Shown: piece after piece, positions 30,057 to 41,920 of the stretch
Numbering within the stretch: position 1 is the first letter of the stretch
How the letters are laid out: every line of letters starts with the position of its first letter
NCBI GenBank assembly: GCA_029948255.1
Contig: JALIZF010001497.1
Coordinates: 248,001 to 312,000, forward strand
Direction of reading: 5' to 3'
Length of the DNA stretch: 64,000 nucleotides
From: Telmatactis stephensoni
Taxonomy: Eukaryota > Cnidaria > Anthozoa > Actiniaria > Isophelliidae
Made by a program: the position numbers and the translations under genes
The notes under the pieces: generated by a model
Seen by the model: the letters and a program-made list of their open reading frames with translations, nothing else
What the model was told of the DNA's origin: nothing
Database searches by the model: none

Positions 30057-33000
30057 CTAAATCGAAAAAGAGAATCAGAAGGGTGGACTTTCAGATACAG
30101 ATACAAGGCTCGAAACCTATATAATGGGAATTGAATGGGAATTGAATGGGAATTGAATGGGAATTGAATGGGAATTGAATGGGAATCTGTAACACAAAAA
30201 AGAGAGTACTTACATTACTGACGTGTCGAGCCTTGGCCCTTCGTCAGATTAAAAGAAAGCAATGAATTCATGTTCGGTTTATACACCTAGTTCAAAAAAG
30301 GTTGTCGTATGAGAGCTCTCAAGCCTACGCGACTAGACCGAAAAGGAGACAAAGGAGTATGGGTAGTAGCAAAACTTTACTTTCTTTTCCGCTTTGGTAT
30401 TGACTTTAGCATCAGTATAAGGGAAGTGTTTTAGTGTATAAAGTCAGAGCAAGCTAAATTTGAGTAATCCTGTGGAATTTTTGTAGTTTTATAACTTTAG
30501 TGATTTCTTCCCATACTCCCTTGCGGGTGAGTCGCGTAGGCTTAATACCGACAATGCGGTTTATTGAAATAGGTGTATAGGAGTTGAAAAAGATATTTAG
30601 CCAATAAGAGAGCGAGAAATGGAGGGATATCGAACAATAAATAATTGAATGAAACGTTCATTAATGTCGTTAACGATCATGTGATCGATCATGTGATCAG
30701 TGGATTTGAAGTAGCGGGAAACCGCTTAAGGTGGCCCGTACCTCCGTACCTATTGATTTGTTTGTTGGGCATGAATTTCAATCGCGTCTTTTTACATCAA
30801 AACCTTGTCCGATTTCTGAGAAATTTGCAGCCATTTGTCTACAAGCCTTGAAATTTATACCGGTAATTATTTTTCTGCGAATTAGATCAAATAATTTGAG
30901 ATACAGACGATTTTTAAAAATGGCTTTATGAGAAAAATTGGTCATAAATCCAAAATTCTAAAGTGAATTTTTTTCCTATTTCGTCAATCAAGTATAAAGG
31001 CATAGAGGACTACATACACCATGTATCGCACCAATTTAATCCTTAGAAGTTGCGATACAAATTTGCGCTGCCTGTTACGACACAAACTGATTATGTAGTC
31101 AAAACTACCGCCAAAATCTCAACAAAAGTTCAAAAACAGCGACAACCATATCTGCTATAAGAAAGACAAATACCTATTGTAACTTGTGAACAAAATATGG
31201 AGACATGAGAAGCTAAACGCCAATTGTTATCCTCAAGCAAACTTGCAGAGTAAATTTTGTGACCACGTCTATAGACTTTTGGGAATAAAGACAATAGTTC
31301 TCTGAATCCAATTGCTTCTGAGTCTAAATCCCGTGTGGAATTTTGCAACAGATAGTAAGGTGTTGTTTTGAATAAATTAACAAACCATGAGGGCTTTACC
31401 TTGGCAGCTCAAACGTCGACTCGATGTAGTTGCTTACTTTTGAACGCTTACGGAATTATACCTAGTACAGCAAAGACAACGACACTCTTGGCAACAGGTA
31501 TGTTAACATCTTGTTCTATCCCATACCTAGAAAATTTCAGGAAACAATTCGACATAATTTGTAGAAGTCGAAGTAATACAAATTCGCAACGTTCACCTCG
31601 TGGTCACAAAAATTACTCTGCAAGTTTGCTTGAGGATTATAACATTGGCGTTTTCTCATGTCTCCATATTTTGTTCACAAGTTACAATAAGTATTTGTAT
31701 TTCTTATAGCAGATATAGTTGTCGCTGTTTTTGAAATTTTGTTGAGATTTTGGCGGTAGTTTTGACTACATAATTTTGCGTCGTAACAGGCAGCGCAAAT
31801 TTTGTATCGCAACTTCTAAGGATTAAATTGGCGCGATACATTTTGTATATAGTCCTCTATGCCTCTATACTGGATTAATGAAATAGGAAAAAAATTCTTC
31901 ACCTTAGAATTTTGGATTTATGACCAATTTTTCTCATAATAAAGCTACTTTTACTTTTAAAAATCGTTTGATATCTCAAATTATTTGATCTAATTCGCAG
32001 AAACATCATTATCGGTACAAATTTCAAGGCTTGTAGACAAATGGCTGCAAATTTCTCAGAAATCGGACAAGGTTTTGATGTAAAAAGACGCGATTAAAAT
32101 TTGTCTGACAAACAAATCAATAGGTACGGGCCACCTTAATTTGTTATTATTGTTAATTTTATGAATATGATAACAAATACAATTACTGAAATGTCTTCTA
32201 GTTTCACCAATAGAGGAATTTCACGGCAGCCATGTTTGTGGTCAAAATAATAGAGCTTTTTTTCCCAAGAGAAATGAAATCTTTTGTTATTCAAAAACGT
32301 TCTATTGTACTTGCCCACAAACATGGCTGCCATGAAATCCCTCTCTATAGGGTTCGAAATGGATTAGATTTTCTTACAAATATTTTCGTTGTTTGGGGTC
32401 TTTGTTATATATATACATACCAACAAATGGTGGTCCTCCACAAACAGCAATAGAAGAAACCATATAACCCATGCCAAGACCTACAGCACTTAATCTACGT
32501 TCAACTATACTTTGTAGAAAAACAGCTTGGGAAGTAACAAAGATACCATTGCCAAGACCATATGCAACAGAAAACACTACTAAATGAAGATATTCCTTAG
32601 AGAACGTGGAGAGTATGATTGACAGACCAATGACCAATGATGACACTTGTAGGCTTTGAAGAGGAGTCAACCACTTTCGATCAAGAACGATGCCAAATAA
32701 CACACGTGCAAACGTAGAACTCACACCAATACCAGTGAACAAGAACGAGGCATTCCTGCTTGAAATGTTGAGATCTTTGGCGAACCGGACCTGTTGATGA
32801 AGGAAATTGGTGATGGTTTAATATATCTACATGAAATGATTGACAAGAGCCGGACATGAGGCTTATGACTGGGATCACACGTACAGAACAGGGTGAGAAA
32901 ATAACATGATTTTTCCATGAAATTTTCACGCATTTTTAATCCAATTCTCAAAATTGACAGTTGGATTTCCAGTATACCGACCTGCAGGCCTACAAGGTTT

Positions 33001-35165
33001 TTGGTGTTTGACCCAAAGTGTCCAAAATTTCCTTACCCTAACTTCAACCGAAAACGTTTTTGGAAAAGATCGAAGAATCCATGACTTTCCACTATCGAAA
33101 ACAATTTTTATTATGATTCCACAACTTTTCTTGCATGCCACGAGGGTTTTTCTCCAAGTACTCCGATTTTCCTTCTCAGCAAAAATCAACATATGAGAGT
33201 ATGAGTCGAGTTTTTAAGTATAAAAAGTGTAAATGTAGAAGTAGTGAGTGAGAGATGCAGCAGGTCCACATCAGCCAATGGCTGCCATTAATCCTGAACC
33301 TGCTTAATGAACAACTAAAGGATTAACATTTAAACTTACCAAATGAATGTTCGGTACAAATAAACCAAAGTAGGTCAGGACAACAGCCAAAGTTCCTACA
33401 CAATATGGTACACTTTTGAATACTGACAGATATTGCACCACAACAGAACATATTCCTCCTTTTGTCTCTCTAGATTCTTCTTCTTCAGTCTGGTTAATCT
33501 GGCTTTGCTGTTCTTCCTCAGTAATTGGGCTGTAAGTTAACGACAGGACACATGCCAGTAATAGAACCCCTGCCATCACTCTAAATGTACCTCTCCACTG
33601 TAGTGCCTCAATCAGTTCCTCCAGAATAGGTCCTGATATCATTATACCAAGACTAGCTCCTGAAGCAGTGATGCCAGTAGCAAGAGATCGTTTCTTTTTG
33701 AAGTACTTAAAAGTAATGGTATAGCTAATGTTAAGGATTGTGCCACAGCCCATGCCATATAGTACCCCATATGAAAAGTACAGAATGGTGAGGTCATTGA
33801 CAAAGGAGCTCAGCAAAAGTGAGAGAGCACATAAGAAGCCTGCTGCTATAGAAACCAATCGATGACCAAATCTGTGTGTTAGCTTTACAGCTATTGGTCC
33901 AGTAAACAGAGTGAAGGCAAGAGCTATGGAACCAGCCCAGGCTAGAATGACAACAAGAAAAAGACTATTATAAAACACTTGTTTTGTATAGGGATTTTGA
34001 ACAAAATGGACTTAATTCCATCGACAATCAAGGGAACTGGCTACTTCTTCAAACATAGATTCGGCCTTTAGTTACGCGAGCTTTGTTTGACTGAAAAAAA
34101 ACCTCCACTGGTTTTTGCTCATATTCATGTATTGTTTGCTTGTGGAATCAAGGCTAACGCTGAGCAACACGCAACTCAATCCAATTATTAATGCAGTGAT
34201 TTGACATTTTCTCGTGTTTTGAATACCGTCGTAGGTTATCAGAGTATACACCTATTTCAGTTAACGTTGTCGGCAAATAGACTCAAGTCTACGCGACTCA
34301 CCCGAAATGGATTATGGATAGGAATTACTAAAAGCTACGAAACCACATAAATATCAGCACGACAATTCTCAATCAGCTGGTGTTGAGCTTATGCAACAAA
34401 GTCCTTTATTCACTGATGCTTAAAATGAAGACCAAAGCCAAAGAGAGAGTAATTTTTTTCCAATTACCCATACTCCTTTGCGGTCTAGTCGCGTGGGCTT
34501 GAAGCCTATCACCCGACAACATTCTTTGAAATAGGTGTATATAAACCATGAAATAGCCTTTATTATTTATTTGTTAATTATTCTATTTTTAATCTTTTAA
34601 ACTCGACGATCTTTTGGAGATTTACTCTTGTTTTTGCTAAAACATTATTGCTGTTATTTTGGATTATGATCCGTCAAAGCCCAATTAATAGCTTCACTGC
34701 AAAAACGCACGAGTAAATTTACTCAAAAACTTGAGTAAATCGGTGCATCCACAGTATAATAACTCACTTATCCGAGTAAATTTACTCAGTTATTTGAGTA
34801 ACTGAGTACCCTTTACTCAAATAACTGAGTAAATTTACTCGGATAAGTGAGTTACTATAGACGCATCGATTTACTCAAGTTTTTGAGTAAATTTACTTCC
34901 GCGTTTTTGCAGTGTTTAATTTTGAAGCGAAGCTTACGTCATGTTACGTCGAAATTCACATGCGCACGCAACCTTGATAAAATGAGAGTCGACAATACTC
35001 ACCTGTCTTTTCTCTATTTTTTCTAAAGTAATCTGACAGAGTTGGTAAGAAAACTCCAAAACTTTGACTAAAACCAAAACATAGAACATTGCAGGCTGAC
35101 GCAGCAAAACATACCACCCATGACCAGGAAGTGTCAGGTTTTCCAGAACGGAAACGGTCCAACAT
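29935..35165 (-). CDS. SLC16/monocarboxylate-transporter-like gene, copy 2 (intact)
   Basis: Twelve-helix SLC16-type carrier, 418 aa, exons in transcription order 35165-35003, 33941-33340, 32790-32421, 30056-29935; all GT-AG with phases 1, 0, 1. Helix 1 has the hallmark GKPDTSWSWVV; exon 2 reads AWAGSIALAFTLFTGP, LQWRGTFRVMAGVLLL and an acidic loop (EEEQQSQINQTEEEES); exon 3 has TGIGVSSTFARVLFGIVLDRK; exon 4 ends FAAAFPLVFCCMKCRNKT. In the family this transports protonated monocarboxylates or related solutes at the plasma membrane; the substrate here is unknown. ATG 35165 (MLDRF) matches the start of copy 1; in-frame ATGs at 35171 and 35180 could add two to five residues. The C-terminal tail is shorter than in copy 1: TAG at 29935-29937 is followed by 16 open codons and then TAA. 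Intron 3 holds a 1.4-kb TTAA palindrome and two further repeats. Confidence 0.9.
30122..30186 (+). repeat. Minisatellite, 11-bp unit GGGAATTGAAT
   Basis: About six identical units in SLC16-like copy 2 intron 3, close to exon 4. Confidence 0.95.
30282..30577. mobile_element. TA-flanked MITE, family TACACCTATTTCA (copy 1)
   Basis: Ends TACACCTAGTTCA and TTGAAATAGGTGTA with TA duplicated outside. Subterminal TACGCGACT and CCCATACTCC are also inverted. A second copy is at 34247-34539, so one family hit two introns of the same gene. Confidence 0.72.
30730..32135. mobile_element. 1.4-kb TTAA-flanked near-complete palindrome
   Basis: TTAA at 30726-30729 and 32136-32139. Ends GGTGGCCCGTACC and GGTACGGGCCACC. 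The arms pair over about 600 bp each (for example TTGTCCGATTTCTGAGAAAT near 30805 and its inverse near 32060; TGGAGACATGAGAA near 31198 and its inverse near 31660). No transposase; consistent with a non-autonomous piggyBac or Kolobok relative. Lies in SLC16-like copy 2 intron 3. Confidence 0.82.
32210..32345. repeat. Palindromic element
   Basis: ATAGAGGAATTTCACGGCAGCCATG at left pairs with CATGGCTGCCATGAAATCCCTCTCTAT at right; an AAGAGAAATGAAATC segment is central. In SLC16-like copy 2 intron 3. Confidence 0.6.
32421..32790 (-). CDS. SLC16-like copy 2 exon 3
   Basis: 370 bp, same length as copy 1. Encodes VRFAKDLNISSRNASFLF onward to CGGPPFV. Donor GTATGT is ACATAC on the plus strand at 32415-32420. 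Confidence 0.9.
33340..33941 (-). CDS. SLC16-like copy 2 exon 2
   Basis: 602 bp. The region broken in copy 1 reads NISYTITFKYFKKKRSLA here, without the 7-bp duplication. Ends LFVPNIHL before GTAAGT. Confidence 0.9.
34247..34539. mobile_element. TA-flanked MITE, family TACACCTATTTCA (copy 2)
   Basis: Same terminal and subterminal motifs as 30282-30577, including CTACGCGACT and CCCATACTCCTTTGCGG. In SLC16-like copy 2 intron 1. Confidence 0.72.
34695..34914. mobile_element. Palindromic element with CACTGCAAAAACGC ends
   Basis: Nearly perfect palindrome of 220 bp. The ends CACTGCAAAAACGC and GCGTTTTTGCAGTG are inverted, and the interior has four GAGTAAATTTACTC-like units. CACTG ends occur in EnSpm and Chapaev-type elements; the duplication is too short to decide. 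Confidence 0.72.
35003..35165 (-). CDS. SLC16-like copy 2 exon 1
   Basis: 163 bp from ATG 35165 to the GTGAGT donor (ACTCAC on the plus strand). Encodes the helix-1 hallmark. Confidence 0.86.
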
Positions 35166-35253
35166 CTTCATTCTTGACATGCAAAAAAAGTGATAGAGTA
35201 GAATCAATGTATTATTGAAGTTAGCTTATAATTTGAAATGACTTTTTTTTCCC

Positions 35254-35335
35254 TCTTTCCCATGCGCCTAGAGCATATTTGTATAGGCGCAATATAAATG
35301 CATTATATTATTTATTATTATTATTATTAATTATT
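35254..35335 (+). mobile_element. LINE 3' tail
   Basis: GCGCCTAGAGCATATTTGTATAGGCGC hairpin, ATATAAATGCATTAT and a (TTA)n end, as in CR1/L2-type LINE tails. No coding remnant is attached. Confidence 0.5.
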
Positions 35336-35563
35336 GAATATTATTATACAATTAATTGTGACGCAAATTTACCAAATAAGGTATCATTTGAGGGCAATAT
35401 GGGACGGTAATACCCTCGATCTAGAAATACGGTTTGCGTATTCGGCCCTGTATGACGTCAAGGCTTCAAACCGGTTTGACGTACGGTTTGCAAAAAGGGC
35501 TGTTTTGATAATAAAAATACTGTTTAAAAACACAGCGAAAAATCAACTGTATAATAAATCCTT

Positions 35564-35705
35564 GATTAGATATTTTCTTGTGTATTACGGGCTGACATTT
35601 TACTCATCCGATCACTCGCATTTTGCCTCGCCTAAAGGATGGCTCAACAAAATACATACGCGACTCGTAAAATATCAGCCCGTAATACACAAGAAAATAT
35701 CTAAT
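35564..35705. mobile_element. Palindromic MITE (copy 1 of a family)
   Basis: ATTAGATATTTTCTTGTGTA and TTACGGGCTGA at left, exact inverse at right. The same sequence occurs at 63720-63831. Confidence 0.75.
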
Positions 35706-36303
35706 AAGTTGTATTTACTGAATACTGGAATTAGTTCAAAATCTCATTAATAATTGGTTAGCCTTTAGCCCATAATCATAAGGGTCCATAAGATTTATGA
35801 ACTGCTTTGATCTCTTGCCCTTGTACTTCATACCACACGTTAATACTCCACTGCAATAACTTCGAAAAGATTTTCCTATGCCGGTAGGGCATAGCTGCGA
35901 AAACATCTGTCCTAAGGAGGAGCTTACGATTGTGAAATTTCTCGTTAATAGTTCAGGCTAACGGGCGATATATATCTCAAATTACAACACGACTTCTGAC
36001 AAAAACGGGTTTTGCCTAGCTGTCAAATTCTGCCCAATCAAAGCTCTCCGTGGTTTTCAACCAATCAGAACGCCAGGATCAAATCCTGAGTGGCTGATTG
36101 GTTCGGCGATATCAAAAGACTAGGTTCGTTTGGCTAGAGGTTTCTTCTTTCTTGCGATTTAATATGGAGCAAAATACAGGTCAAAATACATGTTCAAAAT
36201 ACATGTATCAGATACAAGTACTTTATTGTTTTGAGCCAACAGAATTCGCGGATACCAATCATGGACTGCGCATGTACAAGAATAAGGCCGTCAAAATTAC
36301 AAG

Positions 36304-36555
36304 CAGGCTCGTAACATGGTATATTTTCGTCTCACTGATCCCGGGTTTTTACGGAAATTTTGATTCCTGAACCCATATTTTTAGAAATTTTTGATTCCTG
36401 ATCCTTGGTGCAAAAGTCTGAGCTGATCCCTGATCCCCCAATGTCCCTGATCCTCGATCCCACCCATTTGATCCCTGAGCCCTGGCCTCCGATCTCTGAT
36501 CCTGGCCATAATTTGGGGCTTAATCCCTGATCCCATATACCATGTTACGAGCCTG
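36304..36555. mobile_element. MITE with TGATCC-rich interior
   Basis: Ends CAGGCTCGTAACATGGTATAT and the inverse; TACAAG duplicated at 36298-36303 and 36556-36561. The interior is a degenerate series of CCCTGATCC, only on one strand. Confidence 0.75.
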
Positions 36556-36561
36556 TACAAG

Positions 36562-36749
36562 CGTCAAATAACAGCAAGATAGAAATAAACCTCTGGTTCC
36601 CAGGCGGTACATTTACAAAGGAAATGTAAATAAAAACTGTATTGTATTGTATTGTATTGTATTGACATGTGTTTGAAAATTTCTTAAGGAATCTTAAGTT
36701 CAATGGAATCTTAAGTTCCATTGAAATTTTCAGGTCAAACACATGTCAA
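36562..36749. repeat. Retroelement-like tail with (ATTGT)n and adjoining palindrome
   Basis: A segment ending AAATAAAAACTGTATTGTATTGT with five or more ATTGT units (about 36636-36664). Then a palindrome TTGACATGTGTTTG...CAAACACATGTCAA with TTAAGTTC in the centre (36662-36749). Confidence 0.6.
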
Positions 36750-38820
36750 TCACTGTAAGCCGCTTATTGACTATTTTATATGTATACTCTTGTAACGAAC
36801 TTTTTAGTACTATTTGTAATTATTCTTCTGAAGATGGTATTGATAAATAAAACATGTTTTTATATAATAAGGGAGAGGGTGTCATTTCTACTCGTTAATA
36901 TTAACTAGTTTAGATATATTAAGTCACTCACTGGAATCAATGAATACTTCTCGACTGGATGACTAATTTACATCAAGTTAACTAGTTTACTACCTGACAG
37001 ATTTTTATTTTATTTATTGATTTACTGATTTCTTTACTTACTTACTTATTTATTTATAATAAAATATGCTAACTGAACCTCTTGTAACATGTTATGTGTA
37101 GTATTTCTGAAACAAAGTTTAAGAACATATTAAGGACGTTTTTAGGCTCATTGCTCACTATTAGCACCCCATAAATCAGAACTAGATCAGCCTGAACCCC
37201 GAAATCATGTGTTCTTATATGTGGATGTTTACTGTTCCGTGAAATATTTGTAATAAAAATATATTGTTTGCATGCACTCTAATTAGCGGACTGCTTTTTA
37301 AAATTATCATAAATCAAAGGCAGCCAAAGGGTCAAAAGGACAGTTTCACAATCGATTACTGACATTTCAACTCAGCAAAACACATTCAACTTTTGTTTTG
37401 AAAATGATGTCGGGGACATGGAAACGTCGACTTTCGCTCATTCTACTGTAATATTTCTTTTGCCTTAAATTGTGCAATTTATTATTTTTATACCTGACAA
37501 TTTTTAATCATTGATTTTTGTGTTAATATTTTAAGTGTGCTTTAATTAATTTGACCTGCTTCATCAAAGGTGTTTGCCTTTCACCTCTGTGGCTGCATGT
37601 CAATGAACTCTGTTCACGGCTTAAAAAATCAGCACGTGTTTTGAATCATGTTGAGTGTCGTCGTGCACCAGTGAAAATGTTTGAAAATGAGTGTCTTAGA
37701 AGGTGATCAGTAACCACTGTAGATACGGTGCCGCCTGATTATCTGGCTCATTGAGTAGTACTTACTTTCTGACAACGAGTTTGGAAACAACACAGTCTGT
37801 CTAGCTACGTGACGTGGCTTACACAACAACTCCAATATTAGCGACTCAGTCGAGACTTGTCAGTCCAGGGCCAGATTTTTCCACACTTCAAAATTCAAAC
37901 TAAAATGAGTGGCCTTAGCCCAAAAACCGCTTCGCTTGACGAACTTGCATGCGCATGTGTTATAATCGTTTATTGTTACTGTTATAGACGGACTACCTGT
38001 GGTAGCAAACTCTTGTTTAATCATTTATTGATATTACGTAAATATCACACTTATGATATTCAATTTACAAATTCCATGTTTATGCAGTTACGATTCAAGC
38101 ACATTTTTACAATAACCTCAGTCATAGTAAAACTCTCTAGCTGAATACACATGAGTAAGAATAAATGCTCTCCCGTTCAATTTTGACGCGGCGATTCCAT
38201 CGCTGCTAAGAGTTATATAAATAAATTCAGATTTTATTAGGATTGAAATAGTTCAAAACTTTATTTTATCACCTCGAGCACTGAATAAAGGCTTTCATAG
38301 CCAGTCTTCTATGAAAAGGGAGAGAAAAAATATTATTAAAAACAGCTTAAACTGCTCAGTCAAAACCAGAAAAAAGCATACAAACACACATGAAAAGATA
38401 ATATTTACTACATAATAAGGCGAAAAGTTTTCTTTTTATTCTATGAGAATTCAAACCGGGACCCTTCTATTTGTTTTAGCGAGCAAAAGATATTCCTTAG
38501 GTGAAGTATTTTTCTTTAGTGAGTTTTTGGAGTAACTGTTTATAGCCGTTGAATACATCAAGTTGTTAAGCTCTGAGCATATGATTTTCTATTAGAAAGG
38601 GCTAGTTCCTCGACGGGTTAACCAGTCGAGGTGAAGATTTGGTTTACACCGTGTTCTTGCTCTTGTTGTTGCTGTTGTTGTTCTTTGATCATAAAACGCA
38701 AATTTGTATCTAGGGGTTTGATCAATGCGAAGAACCACCGGAAGTCAACGTTGCTGAAGAAGACTGACAAGCACTAGTCTGAGTTCCGAGTTCATTTTTG
38801 GCGTTCTGATCGTAACGATC
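36750..38820. other. AT-rich intergenic, no gene recognised
   Basis: Only short frames without domains; a (TTG/TTC)-rich stretch near 38654-38683. Nothing structured beyond this. Confidence 0.4.
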
Positions 38821-38822
38821 TC

Positions 38823-38875
38823 TTGTGCAAAATGCAACGTTGCACAAGTGATTTGATTTGCGATCCACGAGTTAA
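38823..38875. repeat. Stem-loop followed by ATCCACGAGTTAA
   Basis: CTTGTGCAA...TTGCACAAG stem, then GATTTGCGATCCACGAGTTAA. The same terminal word occurs at both ends of the insertion in the LINE at 50507-51953, so this may be a solo end of that family. Confidence 0.4.
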
Positions 38876-39765
38876 GAAGTCTTGGCCCCTTCACTTTTGG
38901 ACTGGCCCCGGGAACGAAACCACCACTGTCTTGTTAGCCTGTGAACAGGCTCAGTGGGGGTGGGGGGAGGAGGAGGAAGGGAGGGGCTTGGCTACTGTCT
39001 AGTGCAAAAAATTCAAATCCTTTCAGAAAATTATGGTAAACATTCTTTAAAAGCGCGGAAGATAGTAAAACCTTCGAATTAGTGTACAGTGACAACGATA
39101 TTTTAACTGCTGAAAGACTCGTCACTTGAACTTGAGCTCGTTAATATGACATCTTCGAAGCTTTGTCTGTCATTCAAAATACACCACGGTATACCTGCAT
39201 AATAATAGGCTTCACAGCTTGAAAAGTGTTGTGGATCAGTGAGTGCACCTACCAGTCTAAACTCAGTCAAGCACACTCTAAAGCAACCATCAACATTGAT
39301 AAGGGGGGCGGGGGATGCACACTGATACAAGCACAAAGTGCATTATATAATGAGTCCCTAACATTTTCACATCGGACCAACTCTTTTTGGCAATGATTGT
39401 AGATCACGTTTGAAATGGATCAGTGTATTGACGTCATTTCAAAGAATATAAGGACCGTAATTTATATATATAGACAATTTGATCTTATTTACACACACCA
39501 TTTTGTCACGCCAGTCACATCACCAAAACTGGATATGAACCGAACTGTATACTAGCTTATACTAACCTGTTAATCCATCTATGAAACCACTACGCTGAAG
39601 ACTTCATTCCCGCCAAAACTGGTGCAATAGATGTTAAATTTTGATAGTTCTTTTTGGGAATGACGTCATATAAAACGGAAGTACCATACTATTCGAGCAG
39701 TAGAACATCTACCCGACATTATCAAGCAATATAAGACGAAAAAAATATTTGGATTTTAGTATAAG

Positions 39766-39955
39766 GAGGGAGTCGTAAGGGGGTATGGAAACTGCAAAAC
39801 AGTAAAGAAAATTGAGAAGAAGAAAAAAAAAACGCAACAAAAATCGTCAAAATCCCCAAAACGCAAACCACGGTTTAGAATAACAAATAACCGCAAAACC
39901 GTATCAAACTGAATAACGCAAAACTGCATTACCGTAAACCCTTACGCCCCCCTCT
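39766..39955. mobile_element. Possible short inverted-repeat element
   Basis: GGGAGTCGTAAGGGGGTATGG with AACTGCAAAAC at left is roughly inverted at right (CAAAACTGCATTACCGT, CCTTACGCCCCCCTC). The interior repeats CGCAAAACC-type words. Confidence 0.4.
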
Positions 39956-40276
39956 ATGAAGTTTCAATTCCGGACTGTGCTAACGGTATTGGGATAGTTA
40001 ATCAGTTCGGCCTTCGTATAGACACTCTAGAATATTGCACTTAATTGCAGCTTGGTTACATTAATTCCTGTACTAAGGGTGGTCATGTACTACTAACAAG
40101 TCAAATAGGGAGTATTTGTACGACGACATATTACGTTTGCATATTACCGCGTCCGATAGATCGCATAAATTCAAACTAAAATTTAATTTCGAATCCTATC
40201 AGTTTTATTCTATCATAAAGTTGTTTGAAATTATTTTTTTCACTTAAGATCTAAGTATTTTTAATACAACGATTTC

Positions 40277-40833
40277 ACATAACTCACTAGCTTTTAGATG
40301 CAAATGAGTAAAAGATGCTAATGACAAAATAGCGCGTTATGGTATAAACGCACGAAACCGCACGCATGGCACGCAACAAGTTGACAAGGTGGCTCTGAAA
40401 TTATAGTTACTGAGTTTACATTTATGACGCTTTTCAAATGAGTTTGATGACTCGTGCTTCCACTACGCTCTCTCGTGTTCTCCCAACATCACGCGTGTTT
40501 TGATCAGGCTATCGGACACGGGAAACCGTTTTTTATTACTTTTATAAAATAACTAACATGCATATAGACGAAAAAAGGAAAAAGAAAACACCGGCGAAAA
40601 AACAAATTGACGTGAGCGTGTTTGATACTCTCATCAAACACGGGTTTTCAGCCAATCAGAGCGCGCGTTATATAAGAGTTATTTTATAATTTATGTTGTT
40701 CGTTTACTATGATTCATCATGCTCATCTAAGTAATGTCAGTAATCGAAGCTTGCGGTTTCGTGCGTTTACATCATTAACTGCTTGCTATTTTGTCATTAG
40801 CATATTGTTTTACTCATTTGCATCAGTTATGTG
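40277..40833. mobile_element. Inverted-repeat element next to TAA repeats
   Basis: ATGCAAATGAGTAAAA, TGCTAATGACAAAATAGC and TAAACGCACGAAACCGCA at left are inverted near 40755-40830. Inner GTGTTTGAT and ATCAAACACG also pair. Confidence 0.6.
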
Positions 40834-40834
40834 A

Positions 40835-40918
<84 letters not shown>
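40835..40918 (+). repeat. (AAT)n microsatellite
   Basis: 28 uninterrupted AAT units. Open frames through it on either strand are low-complexity artefacts. Confidence 0.97.
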
Positions 40919-40919
<1 letters not shown>

Positions 40920-41806
40920 CCAAGAAAGATGTATTCCTGCGAGATACCATCAAAGATACAGCCACAGTCCGAGAAACTGCAGAAACGAACAAAGAATACC
41001 AAAAGCGACGAGAGGACGAAAGATTTAGTAGTTACAAAAGCAAGACCCTTCATGGTCACTACTTCAGGATGTGCGAAGAAAAAATCGACAAAGACAGCAC
41101 CTACCTTTGGCTGAAGAAAGGAGACATGAAAATTGAAACGGAAGGGCTGCTTACCGCTGCGCAAGACCAAGCACTACAAACCAACTCTCTGAAAAGCATC
41201 TACAACAACAAAGAATCACCACTCTGTCGCCTCTGCAAAGAAAGAACTGAAACTGTAGAGCACCTTATATCGGGCTGTACGATTTTGGCTGGTAAGGAGT
41301 ACAAAGAAAGACACGATAATGTTGCTAAAAATATACATTGGCATTTATGTGAAAAATACGGAATAGAAAGTACTGAAACTTGGTGGAGCCATGAACCAGA
41401 AGCAGTAGCAGAAAATCATGACGTTAAAATCCTCTGGGACTTTAATGTATACACAGATAGAAAGATAACTGCGAGACGTCCAGATATTGTGATCGTCGAC
41501 AAAACAAGAAAGAAGGTTAAACTAATCGATGTGTCTATACCAGCAGACCGCAGGATAGAGGAAAAAGAAAAGGAGAAGGTTGACAAGTATCAAGAGCTCA
41601 GAATAGAACTAGAAAGACTATGGGGAATGAAAACAATGACTGTACCAATTGTAATAGGATCTTTAGGAGCAATTTCAAAACAATTCAAAGATCATTTACA
41701 TAGGCTAGATATCGATAAGATCAGTCTTATAGACATGCAGAAAACTGTACTTCTTGGTACTGCACATATACTGAGAAGAGTGCTTCAGCTCTCAGGAGCA
41801 GGATAG
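40919..41806 (+). mobile_element. R4/Dong-like LINE, 3' end with restriction-like endonuclease
   Basis: A single frame stays open from the AAT repeat to the stop at 41804-41806 (ATG-led part from 41069, 245 aa). It begins AKKDVFLRDTIKDTATVRET and contains YKSKTLHGHYFRM. Then comes a zinc-binding motif CRLCKERTETVEHLISGC (CCHC) and an endonuclease-like core, RRPDIVIVDKTRK then KLIDVSIPADRR, i.e. PD...D as in the restriction-like endonuclease of R2/R4/NeSL LINEs. It ends with KTVLLGTAHILRRVLQL. The reverse transcriptase is missing (5' truncation). A TAA-rich tail follows at 41889-41920. Confidence in the endonuclease-type LINE is high; the R4/Dong clade is inferred mainly from the TAA setting. 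Confidence 0.78.
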
Positions 41807-41888
41807 TTCTCGAGCTAGAAGTAATTAGTTACCAGTAATACTATATATTTGTAAATCATTATATACCAGTTTGCTGTGAAATAAAAGA

Positions 41889-41920
41889 TAATAATAATAA
41901 ATAATAATAATAATAATAAA
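41889..41920 (+). repeat. (TAA)n tail of the LINE
   Basis: TAA-rich tract about 80 bp past the stop of the LINE frame, in the position of its 3' end. Confidence 0.85.

Noticed and set aside
38934..39336. Minus-strand frames ending in Ser and Pro/Leu runs
   Set aside because: Low-complexity stretches and no domain; not enough to call a gene.
40791..41170. Poly-Ile and poly-Leu frames on both strands around 40.8-41.1 kb
   Set aside because: They are translations of the AAT microsatellite; the real coding frame is the LINE frame that enters from the repeat as poly-Asn.
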